Below are positions 37,491 to 50,520 of a DNA stretch of 64,000 nt, one piece after another; the stretch's first letter is position 1, and each line of letters begins with the position of its first letter. The translations under genes and the position numbers were made by a program. This DNA is from Hetaerina americana (lineage: Eukaryota; Arthropoda; Insecta; Odonata; Calopterygidae): assembly GCA_022747635.1 (NCBI GenBank), contig JAKTNV010000001.1:31619040-31683039 (forward strand). The letters run 5' to 3'. The notes under the pieces were generated by a model. The model was not told the DNA's origin. It ran no database searches and saw only the letters and a program-made list of their open reading frames with translations.

Positions 37491-38000
37491 TGCACGGGAT
37501 GATATTCTGAGGAGAGAGGGGGCGCGGAAACGTCTCCCCATTTTACGTCCTTCTCGCTCTCTTTAACTTAACCCATCCTCCCACAAATCCCCTTTCCACT
37601 CCCTCCCTCTCTCTCTCTCTCTTAACTCTTAAATGGAGCGAGTGCTCGTCGGGAAGGAAGTGTAAATGAAGGGAATTGATGGAGGGGTAAAAAGTAGCGG
37701 GTGTCGGGAAGGGGGTGAGAGGAAGGAATGGAGGGCCCCTGGCTGGGGGAGGTGAGTGAAGTCGCGGAGTCTTCGGGTCGGAGGTGCATCGATTTGACGT
37801 GAGGGTGGGTTGGATGGGAGGACGGTCGCCCGAAAGAGGAATGGATGGGGAGGAAATGGATTGAGGTGGTGGGGAAGTTTCGACGGTTGGATGGAGGGAT
37901 AGAGGGCCCGAGAGAGGAGTGTTTGGAATCCAAAGGACCCGGCAAAAGATAGGGGGGAGGGATGGGGTTTGAAGGAGTGTTTGGTTGGAGATGAAGCGGG
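37491..38000. other. Strand-switching pyrimidine-to-purine island
   Basis: The + strand is C/T-rich at about 37530-37625, ending in a CT microsatellite (about 37608-37621), then G/A-rich from about 37630 to 37990. The 107-codon minus frame is low-complexity Ser/Pro/His. Confidence 0.7.
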
Positions 38001-39682
38001 TATACGGACGGCCGAAAGGATTTATTCGTTTGGAACTAGGGCTGCCGAGTTTGGTCCAATACTCGGAGGATCGCCGTGGAAATAGTGAGGATACCTACGG
38101 TGGACGTAGATAAATTGCCCTCCTCTGATCCCGAAGCGAAAAACAGTCATCTCAATTGATGAAAAAAGCTACTACGTGTGGCGGTTTAGATGTTTTAGTT
38201 TCTGCGCATATTATTCCCTAAACTATTCATGATATGATTCAACTGATCTTCGTTTGGTAATTCTATCACGAAATTATTTGGTACAGAACGTTATCTGCAG
38301 GCCAAAAGCAATATAAATTAGTGATTAATATATAAAATAATTTTCTCAGTGGATACCTAACCAAGTATGATTCTTTGTAATGGGTATGAGTCAAACTGAG
38401 CGGTTTTTCAGACGATAAACGTTCGACTTCAATAAGAAGCCACACAATTTATGTTAATTAGTTCATGTGTGGCGTTTGAATATAACCGGCAAATAACATT
38501 GGGTAACATGAATGATGAATTAATTAAGGTATAAAATTATTCTGTTTTTTTGCGTCAGTGGGTAAAATTACGAATCACGATATATTGTTGATTTTTATTT
38601 TTTTATAGTCTCTATCACTGTCATGGCCTCTTCCTATGTAAGGACAAATGTATTTAAATTCATTTCAAAAAATGACATCGGGATTTCAAGGGAAATGTCG
38701 GTTTTTAGTCTTCACCCTTAACCTCTTACCTGTAAGTCATTTTCCCATTAATTTCTGTCGATAAGTGCTATATTACTATCTTTAAATAACAATTTGTTCA
38801 AATTATGTCCTGTAAAATATTTTTTCAGCTAACTTTCCATTATTCCTACGTTCACACTAAACATCCGCCATCACATTATGGTTGCATGAGGACATTTTTG
38901 AGTGAAACTAATCATAAGAAATAAAGTCATAATGTTCATGCAAAATATAAAATTAAGAAATTGTTCTACTTAGCTGTGCATATTAATGAAAAATTATCTT
39001 GAATAACAATTTTCTGAAATTTTTGACTGAAATTATGATAATTTGATTGTTCATCAATATATGCCTGATTACAAGTTTACCAAAAGGATAACTTTTGTAG
39101 CCTATGGCATCAGTAAAAAAAATGTTAGTGGTATGTCACAGGTGAGGATAAATCAGCCAGGAAGGTTGGGGAAACGAAACTCTCCCATCTTTTAATTTTG
39201 GGTGAATACGAACAGGAACAAATTTAGTTTTCTGAGCTTAATAAGATAGTGGGGAAATTAATCTCACCATTAGCCAACGGAAAAAAAATTGACTGTCAAA
39301 TTAGCAATCATCTTATTCGTAAACTGTACGAGCGGAGTCCCGTTGATATTAGTTAACAGACCTATTATTCCTGTGCTTGGTGTTATAATATGTTCATATC
39401 AATTGATAGGCTACTAATCTTTCTTATGTATGGTCACTCTGTTATTAAAACAGGGAGGCCAACAATATTGAATATGGAAGCAAGCCTCGTGAGATTTATA
39501 ATAGCTATGCAAGGCATCCTATGAACTAGCTAACAAAGAAATTTTAGAAATATAAGTATATGCATACACGCTGAAGGGAAGAACTTTGAAAGATTTTTAG
39601 GCATCATAGCAATATCTAAAATACATTTATTTTCCGAATCTTTTCCCGATACTTTTTATACTGCCATCTTATGTATAAATAA

Positions 39683-39683
<1 letters not shown>
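38001..39683. other. AT-rich non-coding sequence
   Basis: No open frame of note, no recognised repeat and no RNA gene. It ends at the TA/TG microsatellite block. Confidence 0.5.
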
Positions 39684-39725
<42 letters not shown>

Positions 39726-39764
39726 GTTATGTGTGTATGTGTGTATATATATATGTGTGTGTAT

Positions 39765-39814
<50 letters not shown>

Positions 39815-39854
39815 GTTATGTGTGTATGTGTGTATATATATATATATGTGTGTG

Positions 39855-39890
<36 letters not shown>
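39684..39890. repeat. Compound TA/TG microsatellite with about two 89-bp units
   Basis: A block containing GTTATGTGTGTATGTGTGTA, a TA run, TGTGTGTGTATTATA and a further TA tract is present twice, starting at 39726 and 39815 (period 89 bp). It is flanked by TA runs. Differences between units are mainly TA-run lengths, which suggests tandem duplication of a microsatellite block. Confidence 0.92.
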
Positions 39891-39892
<2 letters not shown>

Positions 39893-41790
39893 TAATAACG
39901 CTTGCTCATAAAGAATAAAGCCCAAAGCCTTTACTTGTTTATTACGGTACCTATCTGCACCTCATATGAGGCAAATTATTGGCTTTATAAATTTCAAAAT
40001 ACGAAATAAAGTATGTAACTCTTATTAAGAGCATTTCTTCTTTGTCCCACTTTTTCTCTTACTTCCCTCCCCAATACTATGCTCCCGGAGATAGGAATGT
40101 GAAAATACATTACCTGCGGATATTTTACTGAGAGGAAATTCCAACACGTCACACTTGCGGTAAGGCTGCATTTTCCAGAGAGACTAATGTGGTGGTTTTC
40201 CGATGGCTTTGAAATCACTGCGGTGCGAGCGATTCCGTGAATTTCACTCTCTCCCACATCTGTGGAATTCAATACCGAACATTTCGTCTTGATATGCGCC
40301 TCCAGTGTCTCTGATGTGAAACTGTTTCCCTATGCCATAAGTGCTGTGAAATACGGCCGTGGGAGCCATTTTACTCGTCGAAATATTTATGAATTTTTTT
40401 TTCAAAAGCTGAACATTTTTTGACGTCAACTAGATTGAATCGCAGATCCTCATGTTTGGAGTTATATTCACTGCTCCTTTGCTACAGCGTTGCACTAATT
40501 GGCTGGTGGTGAAATTCATTCGTAACCCTAGTTTCTCCTTGCAAAATACTCCTTGCTTCTTATAAGGATGGATGCCACATAAAATCTGAACTCATAGATT
40601 CTTGAAAGTCAATAATGGTAATAGCTCGTGTCTAAGTGAAGTGAAAACATATGTTAAACTGTAAATGAAAAGGAAATAGAAAAAAATCAACAATTTTTTT
40701 AATCTTGTTTTTTCATAATTTGTAAACGCCACACGTACATGCCCATGGGTTTTTCTATAAAAGCTCTGAGTTTTGATGGTATAACTTACTCAGCCGCACA
40801 TTTCAAGTGAACCCTTTTTGCCAATTTCGACAATTTGAGAGCCTTTGGTTTATGATTAATACTATTCTTCAAGGGAGATGCATTTAAATACTGCGTGCCA
40901 TACCATGTTAAAGTTATCACTTGTAAATTGAAATACATATTCGTCAACAGATAAAATATAAAATTAATTTATTCACAGACGTGTGGTGAAATATCTTCTT
41001 TCGAGTTCTGAGATTCGATTCAGTGGGTTGAGCGTGTGAATTTTAACACTTGCTGAAAATCATGCAATATGTTGTCATAAATGCATACTTCATGCAGTAT
41101 TTTTTTTAACGTTCATATCTCGAAGTCAACGTCAAATCAACAGCATAATTCCTAACTTTGACGGAAAATCCCTTGATACGGTCCGCCAACAGTTATCCTT
41201 CGTGAATGAGAAATGAATTACCCATGGATCGATGCTCGACTAGACTCGAACACGAGCTCAATATTTAATGATGCTTTTTATCACTTACATTAATAAGAAG
41301 TGTTAATTTAATTTTCTAATCGAAAGAGATGTTCATTGGTAGTTTATTGTAAACTGTCGAGAGTCAGAAAATGAAACTCTATTGCAATTTTATTTTATTA
41401 ATTCAAAAACGCTCCTAAAGGTTGATAAAGAAAAGGGTATGGGTATGAAGAGAGCCTGTCCTAGGAATTCCCTTTAGAATTTGTTCTTAAATAAGCCAAG
41501 CTGTCTTTGTCGTTACGTCCTTGTAAACTCTTAAAAATTCTCCTGAAAATACCTCAGCTCGTAGATATTATGCCACGGTTGTGCCTGTAGAGAACGTGAT
41601 GCATTGAAACCGTCGGAATTACATTTCGAGAAGAGCGGTAGAATATAGTCTTTTGACCAGGCATATTCGTATCCTTACAAATTGTCCCGATATTTTTCGG
41701 ATTGTGACGGTTAAAAATAAATTTGAGAGAGGATCCATTTTAAATGTTTGGCACAAGAAATGATGAGATATAGTCGATACTGGCGGGCTT
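39891..41790. other. AT-rich non-coding sequence
   Basis: Only short unrecognised open frames (at most 92 codons) are present, with no supported feature. Confidence 0.45.
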
Positions 41791-42150
41791 CCTGGAATTT
41801 GAATGGAAGGGAGAGGCTAAGTGTATGAGGAGTACAGTTGAATGAGAGGCGTGAGGGAAGAGGATGAAGGAGGGATAGGGAACTCGGGGGGGGGGGGGTC
41901 ACAGGAAGAGGGAGAGAACTTGTGTGTGTGTGTGTGTAGGGGGAGGTGGAGATAAAGATGAAGAGGAAGAGGGAGTGAGAGAGAGATTTGGAAGCGATCG
42001 GTAGGCTGACTGGCGGCAGTCGGTAAAATCGTAGTGGATGATGTGCCTGCAAGTGTTAGCAGCTGACATGAGAGATGGGCCACTTTCATGGGGAGGGGGA
42101 GACAGAGGAAATTCGAGGGATGGAGAAGGAAATGACGAGATTTTTCTGAC
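41791..42150 (+). other. Purine-rich island with poly-G and TG runs
   Basis: The + strand is G/A-rich. A 13-base G-run lies at 41886-41898 and a TG microsatellite at about 41921-41937. The 113- and 90-codon minus frames are Ser/Pro/Leu/His translations of the reverse polypyrimidine. Confidence 0.7.
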
Positions 42151-44960
42151 TCAGACAGCGCGGGTAAGCGCCCATGTAATGGCCAGGCAGCATGACGGAG
42201 AGCCCAATGAATTTATGCTATTCCGGTTTTTTCCCCTTCTTTTGGGGTCCAAAAACGCTTCACCGAAATAACTGGCATACAAAGTTGGTTCCTGTAAGGG
42301 ATACGTCCCTATATCCCACTTCAACTCGAAGAGCATACCGTCGAATTTGATTTCTACTTGAAAATTTTACTTTTAGGTTAAACTGGAAAACTTTTTCACA
42401 TCCAGGTGGTAAATATTATTGTTAGAAACCCTGTAATTCCCATTAAACTTGCATATATGAATGCGAGCCTCGACTTAGTGTCAATGATTATATTTTCTTT
42501 TGCAGTATTTTTAGAGGCCTATTCAAGTCACTCAAAATATTATCCACGTTCTTCGAACTAAAGAAAAGAACTTAAAAATTAATGGACGTAAAGTATGATT
42601 TTTTATTAGTCTGTGTTAATTTCCTTCTATTGAAAATGATTAACTGTTATTTCTTCCCTTAGGCTTAAAATCTATAATTGATTGCTAAGAAATCGAAAAA
42701 ATGTTAATCACTCTTTCTGTCATCACATTTTCCAATTAACGATGATTTATTGCACTCGTCTGCAAGCAATAGGAAAAAACAGGAAGCAATCGGGTTTTCC
42801 ATCCTCGGTAGTCAATTAAGCTACTTCGCCGAACCAGATATAATTGAGAAAAAGAGTTCTCCTAATGGATGTGTTAACCCTGTCGACAACCTACTTAAAT
42901 TGTTATTAATAATCATTTAAGCAGTGACGAAGCATGTAAACTTGCGTAAAGATCGCGACATTTCCTGTTTAGCAGATACAAGAATGTTTTACCTTTGTAC
43001 TGTCAGTTGAATTCAACAAACGCACTAAAGCCGAAATGAGGTCAATACTTCTGTTAATAGTACGGTTATGTTTTACCAAAAAGGAAGAATAGTTTGAGTC
43101 GCTAAATTCTGATTGCTGCATTTCAATGATATTCAAATGTCGTCTGCCCATTAACGATTATGATATTATTCATATAACTGCTTATTACTCTTACTACATG
43201 TACTTATACAAACGAGTCATTAACAGTCAGTATGGGGAATATATGTAACCAATGGTTGAGAATTTACCGCAATAGAAAACTGTATGAAAAAGCTCGGCTT
43301 CTAAGGGTGAATGGACTTACGGTGGTTGCTCGTCAGGTAAAATAACCCAAAATAGAGCCTGTGCAACTTGACTGAGAAAAACATTTTCTCGCATCAGTTT
43401 GAGGGTTTTATTCGCAGGATAGCTACGTGCATATTTTTTTCTGCCAGGATATATGATAAATTTGTAAATGTGTTATTTAATGAGTGTATGCACTAATGAA
43501 AATATCAAATGTAGATATTTGGACCAGATTTTTCAACCGGAATCCGTAATTCTAGTTATGCTATTAAATATTAAATCTTGACAAAGCATTATTATTGCAA
43601 GAACTAATCTGCAGCAATCAGAATCTTAAAATTATTCTGCTCAAACTAGAGAGGTTATGCAAGGTCTGTCTCAAACGTAGTAGGACTTCGCCGGATGGAC
43701 GGAATTTTCCCCGGATGGACGGAAGGACGGGCGGCGATCTCTCTGGCTGAATTCGAGAGAGGGTAGTCTCATGAAAGGCTGGAGGCCTTTTTATGGTTTT
43801 TAATCAAGTATTTTGAGAGACCCCAATAGTAAACATTTTTCGCAAAAGAATATGATTTATTTACATGAGATTGTGGCTGTTGTTGTACGAGGAAATGAAA
43901 TAAAATACTGTAGTAGACTTAATTGATGTGTTTCGGCCTCGTTATCCAAATGTATACCTTGTAAAATGTTTTTTCTTGTGAAAAATAACTGAAAATTAAT
44001 TAAATATCTCGTATTTCAATATACAATACTGTATGGCTAGATTTAACGATTTCCTCAAATTGCCCGATGAAGTGAAGTGAAAATTACTTCATAGTGGTAT
44101 TCACATGTCTCAAAATTCATACTAAAGAGATTATTTTTTTAGATTCATTTCTGTGAGATCTCCTTTTAGTTTCCGGGAAATTCTCCGTCAGTGAACTCAG
44201 CCTTTTATTTAATTTTTTTCCTGAAAGCGTGGGCCATGAAGGAAAGAAAATAATAAAACCCGTAGCTTTTATGAAAATATTCTAGTTGTGTTGCAATATG
44301 TATTCATTTACTTCAAAATTGAAGCTTTCGGGATTGTTTCATTGAAAGCAGAAGTATCTATTTTAAACGTAATTTAAAAATGTATTCAGATAAAAAATCT
44401 GTTAAGTAGAAAATGGTCACCTTTAAAAAACTAATATTCATTGATATTGTTCCTAGAAATAGAGCTTAAGTAAATAGTACGATGTTGTACCATGGAAGTA
44501 TCTAATTTACATTCATGTTCAATAGAATGGCAAATTGGGAGAAAACGTTTATCGAATTACCGTAACCAAAAAAAATTATGCCAGATCTGATTGTTAAACA
44601 GTAAGTAAGCTTAAATGATAATCATATAGAGGATAATGAATAATTCATTCACAGTATGATTGCATTAATATCCCTGACTGCCGGATCTTATTCTGGAGAT
44701 GACGTATTGTAGCTAAGTAAAGGATTTAGAAAAATGAGGGGTGCGAGCCACCACGCAGGCTTCCATAGCCCTAGTTCATATTTCAGTTGAAGTCTAATCC
44801 TCGGATGATGCCATTGTTTTGCATTCACGACCGCTTGGTCTCGTGTCATTTACACGGTCTAATTTCTCGGCTGAGAGTCACAGTTTCATTCGCGCTGACC
44901 CAAGTCCTAACCAAATACATTTTCCCTTCTTCATACACAGCGTTCGACCGAAGGGTGGCT
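42151..44960. other. AT-rich non-coding sequence
   Basis: No gene is recognised. A small direct repeat is present at about 43690-43724: CCCGGATGGACGGAA and a near copy 20 bp apart. The rest is unremarkable AT-rich DNA. Confidence 0.5.
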
Positions 44961-46920
44961 GGAGAAAGAGAAGAACTTAGGGAAGTAGAGAGGGCGACCC
45001 TTTTAATTACTTACGACTCTCCACAGCCTGTGAGATCTTAGCCCCATCATCGTAGGGCAGCCACCGGAAGCCGAGGGGGATGGGAATGATGCATGGAGGC
45101 TGTAAGAGGGTGGGAAATGAGAAGTCGGAGCTGAGCAGTAGTAGCAGTTGGGAAAAAGGAGAAAAGTCAACCCCTCGCAATGCAAACTCAAAGTCAAAGT
45201 CTCTCGCTACTCTCCTGCTGTCGCTGCAAATTCGGGCGTTTGACCGCGATAGAGGGCCTTGAGCTTGAAAGGTAATGCCACGGGAACAAGCGTTCAAAGG
45301 AATGGGAAAAAATGGGGTTGGGGTGAGGAAAATGGGAGAGGGATCCCTCCTGAGAAACGTACAGATGCAAAAATGGGAAGCGAGTACCTGCATCCCTTCT
45401 CCTTCACTCCTGTCCGGAGGCCCTGGAACGTGTGTGGAATAGAGGGGGCAGTGGTTTGGGGAAGTAAGAGAGCGTTCAAACCTGAAGGTAAAGGGTTTAG
45501 GGGAGGGAGATAAATCGGAGGTCCCCACTACTTCCTCCCTCTCCGAAAGATTTAAAGGAGGAAGATGGATTAGGAGAGAGGAGGAGGATGGATTGGAAAT
45601 ATGGGATTTCGATGGGGTGAGAGGTATGACGATGCGCGGGACCGGGTAAAACAGTGTCGGGAGCGTTTGGGTTGACGTGAAAAAAAATTCTGGGTAGACG
45701 GTGGAAAGAGAAGGGGGAAGTCTGGGAGGGTGGTGAGAGATGGGTTAAAGAGAGAGTTATAGGGAGGAGTGGGGGGCGTGAGGATTATGAGTAGGGGGGG
45801 CGACATCCCTTCGTACGCCACGAAATGCATATTTAAAAAGACTTTCGAGACGGGATGAGGAGAAGGGAGTGAGGGGAGAGAGAGAGACTCTTCCTTCTCG
45901 TTTCCAGTTCCTCACGCGCGTCGTTCTCCCTCTTCCCATTCGCTCAAGCCGCTCTCTCGTCCTCATCACCCGTTCCTCCCTTCCGTTCCCTCCCTCGCGC
46001 TCTCGTCCCCTCCTTTCAACTCCTGTCTCGATTCCCTCCCCATTCAATTCCATTCGCTCCATCCGGCGAGCAATCAACAGGCGCGGGGAGAGGGGTGGTT
46101 GGGGGCGTGAGGGTTGGGGGTGGGTGTGTTTGTGGAGAGGGCGAGGAGCGGTGCAGGAAATCGTGGGGAGGAGTCGAGGGAGAGTGGTGGTGTTTAAGGT
46201 CGGGAAGGAGGGATTGAGTAAAGAGGGGGGGTTTGGGTGGGCAGATGGGAAAGAAAATGCCGGAGTGGAGGGGAGAAAAGAGTTGAGGGGAGGATTACGT
46301 CTTGAGAGGAGGAGCGCGGACTCGTCTCCCTCGGGCATAATATTCCTAAGCAGCGCGGCCTCGGAGCAGTTGCTTCCGCGCAGTGGAGTGGAATGTTGAG
46401 GAGTGGCCACTCACTCATCCCACCCCTCTTCTCTCCCTACTCTTCCCCTTCTCCTTACCCTCATCCCCTCACTCCTCCGCCCTCTGCCCGTCATCTCGGA
46501 TGGCCCTCTCGCCCTGGCATTCAGATAGCCAGAGAGCGAAGCAAGCAAGCAGGAGAAGAAGCACATGAGCCTCTCTTTCGCCCTCTGTTTTATTCAACTC
46601 CACTCCTTCTGCATCTCAGTCCTCTTCTGACGATCCCCCCCTCTACCCTCTCCGAAATCCACTCTTTACTCCCCTCGGGCATAGAAAATGCAGGAGGGAA
46701 TGGGAAAAGAGTTCAGTCCTCAAATGGTCCCTCCACGGAGTCCCTTTTCGTCCGTTCCTAGCTCCTATCTCCTCGGTCTTACGCACGTTGAACCCGTAAG
46801 GTTTCATTCTTTTCCATGTGATGCATTTTTGTGCGTCCGAAGAATCCTCCCGCATTGCCCCAGTGCGAGTGTCGCTTCCCTACCGCGACGTTCCTGGCCA
46901 TGCGTTTAGGCAGGCGTTTG
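44961..46920. other. Largest GC island, with repeated purine/pyrimidine switches
   Basis: The + strand alternates: G/A-rich about 45280-45820, C/T-rich about 45885-46065, G/A-rich about 46080-46300, C/T-rich about 46400-46680. CpG is frequent. Frames of 173 and 217 codons (minus) and 176 codons (plus) overlap one another and are Arg/Gly/Glu- or Ser/Pro/Leu-rich, so none is called. The adjacent opposite-polarity blocks could fold or form triplex structures, but that is inference. Confidence 0.75.
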
Positions 46921-48240
46921 TGCACGCGATGCCATGTTTTAACGGGTGTCTGCGGATAGGGGGACATGTTGGAAACACTGGAGCCGTCCAGATTACTGTT
47001 CGTAAAAATGAAGGTTGGTTCACAACGAATTAACGAACTCAACCTGATAACTTAGGAAATTTGGAGTTAAAGATCTGTGTGGGTACATAGAATAATTACA
47101 GAAGTTCATATTGCACCTACCCTACCTCGGGTAAGAACGATTTCTTAAGTTCTTCAACCACATATAATTATGGCTTACACTCCAGTACAACGAGTCACGA
47201 AAACGTATATTGCTGTTATAACACACGAGGTATTCGACATGGGGGCGATGTTTATTAAATTCGTGATGGAAAACCCGTTTCTATGCGATAATGCAATGAA
47301 TTGAATTAATAAACGAGCAGTAAAAGAAATCTCTATCAACTCCTCTACCTCCTTGTTACAATATTCATCTTATTTAGGCTATTACGGCTTCAGTTGTTTC
47401 TAAAATGGTCGCCCATGAACCGGCATAGACCAATTTCTATTAGAGAACCTGCGCTCTGTTGGTTTAAAATGTCTTACATTCGATGTTTATATTGCACCTA
47501 TTTCAGTGCACATTACAGATGAGTTCTTACGTTTAAGTTCTTGAATTCAATGTCAATATATACGCTATGTGGTCACAAGCAAGAGCGCGTTCGTAGGAGG
47601 TCGCCTAAAAATACGACGGTCCGTTCTTATCAGCATGCAACAGGACACCAGAACTCTTTACGTGTGATACACCCTCAAAACCCTTCCTTGAGTTTTTAAT
47701 TTCGCCTTTTAAGGTAGGTTTTGATTGACGACCAATTCTGACCATTCTAAAAAATGGTTTTAAGTGCCACTTTCGCCATGCGAGCTTTTTCTTTGAGTTC
47801 GACGAAAATTAGGTGAATATTTCCCTTTCGTTTCCGGAGTGGTCGTTATCGATCATTTCAAAACTGCACTTGACAGAATTTTATTTTCTCACGGCTCGAT
47901 TCGTTTGTGAGAAGATAATTTGACAGATTTCCGGATTGGACTGGAGAGAAAATTTAATTTTATTAGCGAAGGTTAATTAACTATTATTGCCTAGCGTTTC
48001 GGTTACATTTTCAATTACGGTTCAAATTGCCTGTCGTGGTGGCTGATAACTTAAATTTGTGAAGTGGACCGCACGGCAGATGTGAAGATACCAGCCATCT
48101 CACTCAAAAAGCTTTTGCTCAAGCTTTATTTGAAAGCTACCATAGTTATGCACTTAGTTGAAAATCAACTAATTAGTTTAAAGCTTCATCAGCCTTACAA
48201 ATATGTCCATATTTTGTATTGTAAAAACTTCGTGTGAGAT
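46921..48240. other. AT-rich non-coding sequence
   Basis: No open frame of note and no repeat or RNA gene recognised. Confidence 0.5.
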
Positions 48241-48970
48241 GCAGAAGTTATCCCACCACCTTTCCATCCGGTAGTCGCCAACCATCTCCCTCGACGAGTC
48301 TTTATTTCACTCCATCATCGCCTTCCATTCTTCCTCTGGCGTCCCGTGGCAAACGTTGACGCTCCCCCCTCCTTATCCTCTTTCCTCTCTCTCTCTCTTC
48401 GATCTTCTCGAGTTTTCCTTTCCTCTAGTTTCTTTCATCCAACTCTCAATTAGCGTGCCCTCAACTGCGATTCACCAGGAGGGACGAACCGAGGCAACCG
48501 GCTTTAAAATATGAATATCGCAGCGGCGATTCAATTGGGGAGCAGGAGAATGCATAAGGGTTGGGGAGTAGGTTGGGCAGGGGGAGAACGGGGGCATTTC
48601 GAGGCACTTGAGACCGACGGGGTGTTGCCCTCGAGCGAGCGAATGAATCGCCAGGGCGCGAGGTTTAACGCCCGCGGAAGAGAAAGAGAGTATAAAGCAG
48701 TAGTAGTCGGAGGAAGGAGCAAAAAAAGAGATAAAGGGAGGGGGAGGTGAGTGGGATTGGGACGGGCACGACCTGGGAAGGGGGTTTTGTCGGAGCAAAG
48801 GGAGAGTGGGGAGGAAGGAGATACGAAAGGGGCCTAATGAGCAGAGACTCGGAATCATTTCTCGGATGAGGAACGCCTCAGTCGGCGGCTCGTGGAGAGG
48901 AAGTCTATTTCTCCATCCGCCGCTCGTATTTATTCGGCCATCGCTTCGCTCCGGTCGCGCAGTCTATTCC
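48241..48970. other. Strand-switching pyrimidine-to-purine island
   Basis: The + strand is C/T-rich at about 48240-48430 (CT run near 48386-48400), then G/A-rich at about 48540-48840. The 128-codon minus frame is compositional. Confidence 0.7.
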
Positions 48971-49346
48971 GAAGATGAGGAAAGGGGTTGGTTTTCTTCG
49001 AAAAATAATGCCAAAAATGGATAATATTTTAAATCTGGCGACAAAGGGAATTTATTAATTTAGGAAGTTGTGGAAAGTTTTCAAAATGCGCTTGGTGGTA
49101 GTGAGTTTTCAAATAAAATAGAATGAATGATGACGCATGAGTGGTGTTTTCAAATTAATATATGGGGATTAATAGTTTTAGGTACATTGTTTTAACTTAA
49201 TTTTTTTAAGAATATAATTTCTGTGCCGGAGAGATTTTAATATACATCAGTATATTTCAGATATTTTTACTGAAGTTTTAATTAAATACGCCAACATTTA
49301 CATTTGTTTTCACATAAGTTTTAATTAATTATTATCAATTATACAC

Positions 49347-49347
<1 letters not shown>
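48971..49347. other. AT-rich non-coding sequence
   Basis: Nothing is recognised beyond AT-rich unique DNA leading into the CA/TA microsatellite. Confidence 0.5.

Positions 49348-49434
<87 letters not shown>
49348..49434. repeat. Compound (CA)n(TA)n microsatellite
   Basis: About 14 CA units (49349-49377) run into about 29 TA units ending at 49434. The sharp CA-to-TA junction matches the compound pattern seen at other TA tracts in this window. Confidence 0.97.
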
Positions 49435-49436
<2 letters not shown>

Positions 49437-49970
49437 TAAAAGCAGGAGGCGTCTATGGCATTGGAGATTTATAGGAGCCCTCCTGTTCCTATCGAAATAT
49501 TATGTTGGGCTCCTAGGTTTCCCAGAACATCATTTTAATGGGATGTTTTAACGAAGACCTCACAGTATGCTAGGAATTATTTTGGTAAAATGTATCACGG
49601 GATGCGCCATTCGAGCAATTCCCCAGATTTTTTTTCTCGAATTGAGAATAGGGGTGTTAAGAGAGAAAGTAGAGTCTAAAACGTCTGTTGTAGATTGTAA
49701 ACGTATCAAAATTTTTTGCGTAATTATAGCGTTCTCAAGTCAAAGTCTTATAGAATGTGGAGGCATTCATACCTTTGAATGGAATCCGAAGGAACATTTT
49801 TAGCCATCTCCTCACGAAGGAGCGCCCGAAGTAAAAAAAAATAATCGCTCCGGATTCCGTAACTCGCGAAGCGGAGGGACTCACCTTGTTGATCAAAGCA
49901 TTTGATTACGTCGCTGTTCTCCTCTCTCCCTTTGAATTTCATCAGTAATCATTTCGGAAAATTTGCTTCC
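49435..49970. other. Non-coding sequence
   Basis: This has balanced to AT-rich composition. A 78-codon + frame (49567-49803) has no recognisable motif. Confidence 0.45.
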
Positions 49971-50520
49971 TGCTTCGAGGGAATCCTCAAGTCGCACGAG
50001 GGGGCTAGGGGAGGGAAATGAATCCCGCTGGTTTTAAAACTCCGTCTTAATGCGTGTTATGCGTGGACTCATGAATTCCCGACAGGCGGCACCCCGTATA
50101 GGGGAGGCCATCCCTTAAGCCCTTTGTCAATAGGCGTCGTTAGTTCGTCAAGCTAAGACATTCGAGGGATCGCGGTAGCAAGTGGAAGGGTTAGAAGATA
50201 GTCCCTGGTATGGGGGTTGAGTGAAGAGGGTCGAGACTGGGGAAGGGGTTACTTACTGGGTGGAGAGGAAGGGGTAGCTGTGCCCGAGGGTTTTTTTTAG
50301 AGTGGGGGTAAGTGGAAAGGGCGGATGGATGTGGGGGACAAAGAGACATGGAAAAGGAAAAGGCAAGGGGATCCCACGGCGTTGCCAATTCGGTGATTTT
50401 GTCGCAAGATTTAAAGACTTTTCCACCCTTTTGGCTCCGTAAATTATTGTTTGGTGAGGGGCGCAGTTAGAAACGGTTACGGAATCAGCCAAATTTTCCC
50501 GAATCCGTCAGTGAGGGGGG
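49971..50520 (+). other. GC-richer, purine-rich island
   Basis: The + strand is G/A-rich mainly at 50180-50370. No credible gene is present; minus-strand frames of 65-79 codons are Pro/Ser-rich. Confidence 0.6.

Noticed and set aside
43690..43724. Two-copy CCGGATGGACGGA repeat as a possible minisatellite
   Set aside because: Only two imperfect copies are present, which is too little to call more than a local duplication.
45757..46410. 217-codon minus-strand frame and 176-codon plus-strand frame in the same island
   Set aside because: They overlap on opposite strands and switch between Ser/Pro-rich and Arg/Glu/Gly-rich exactly where the DNA polarity switches, which is a composition effect.
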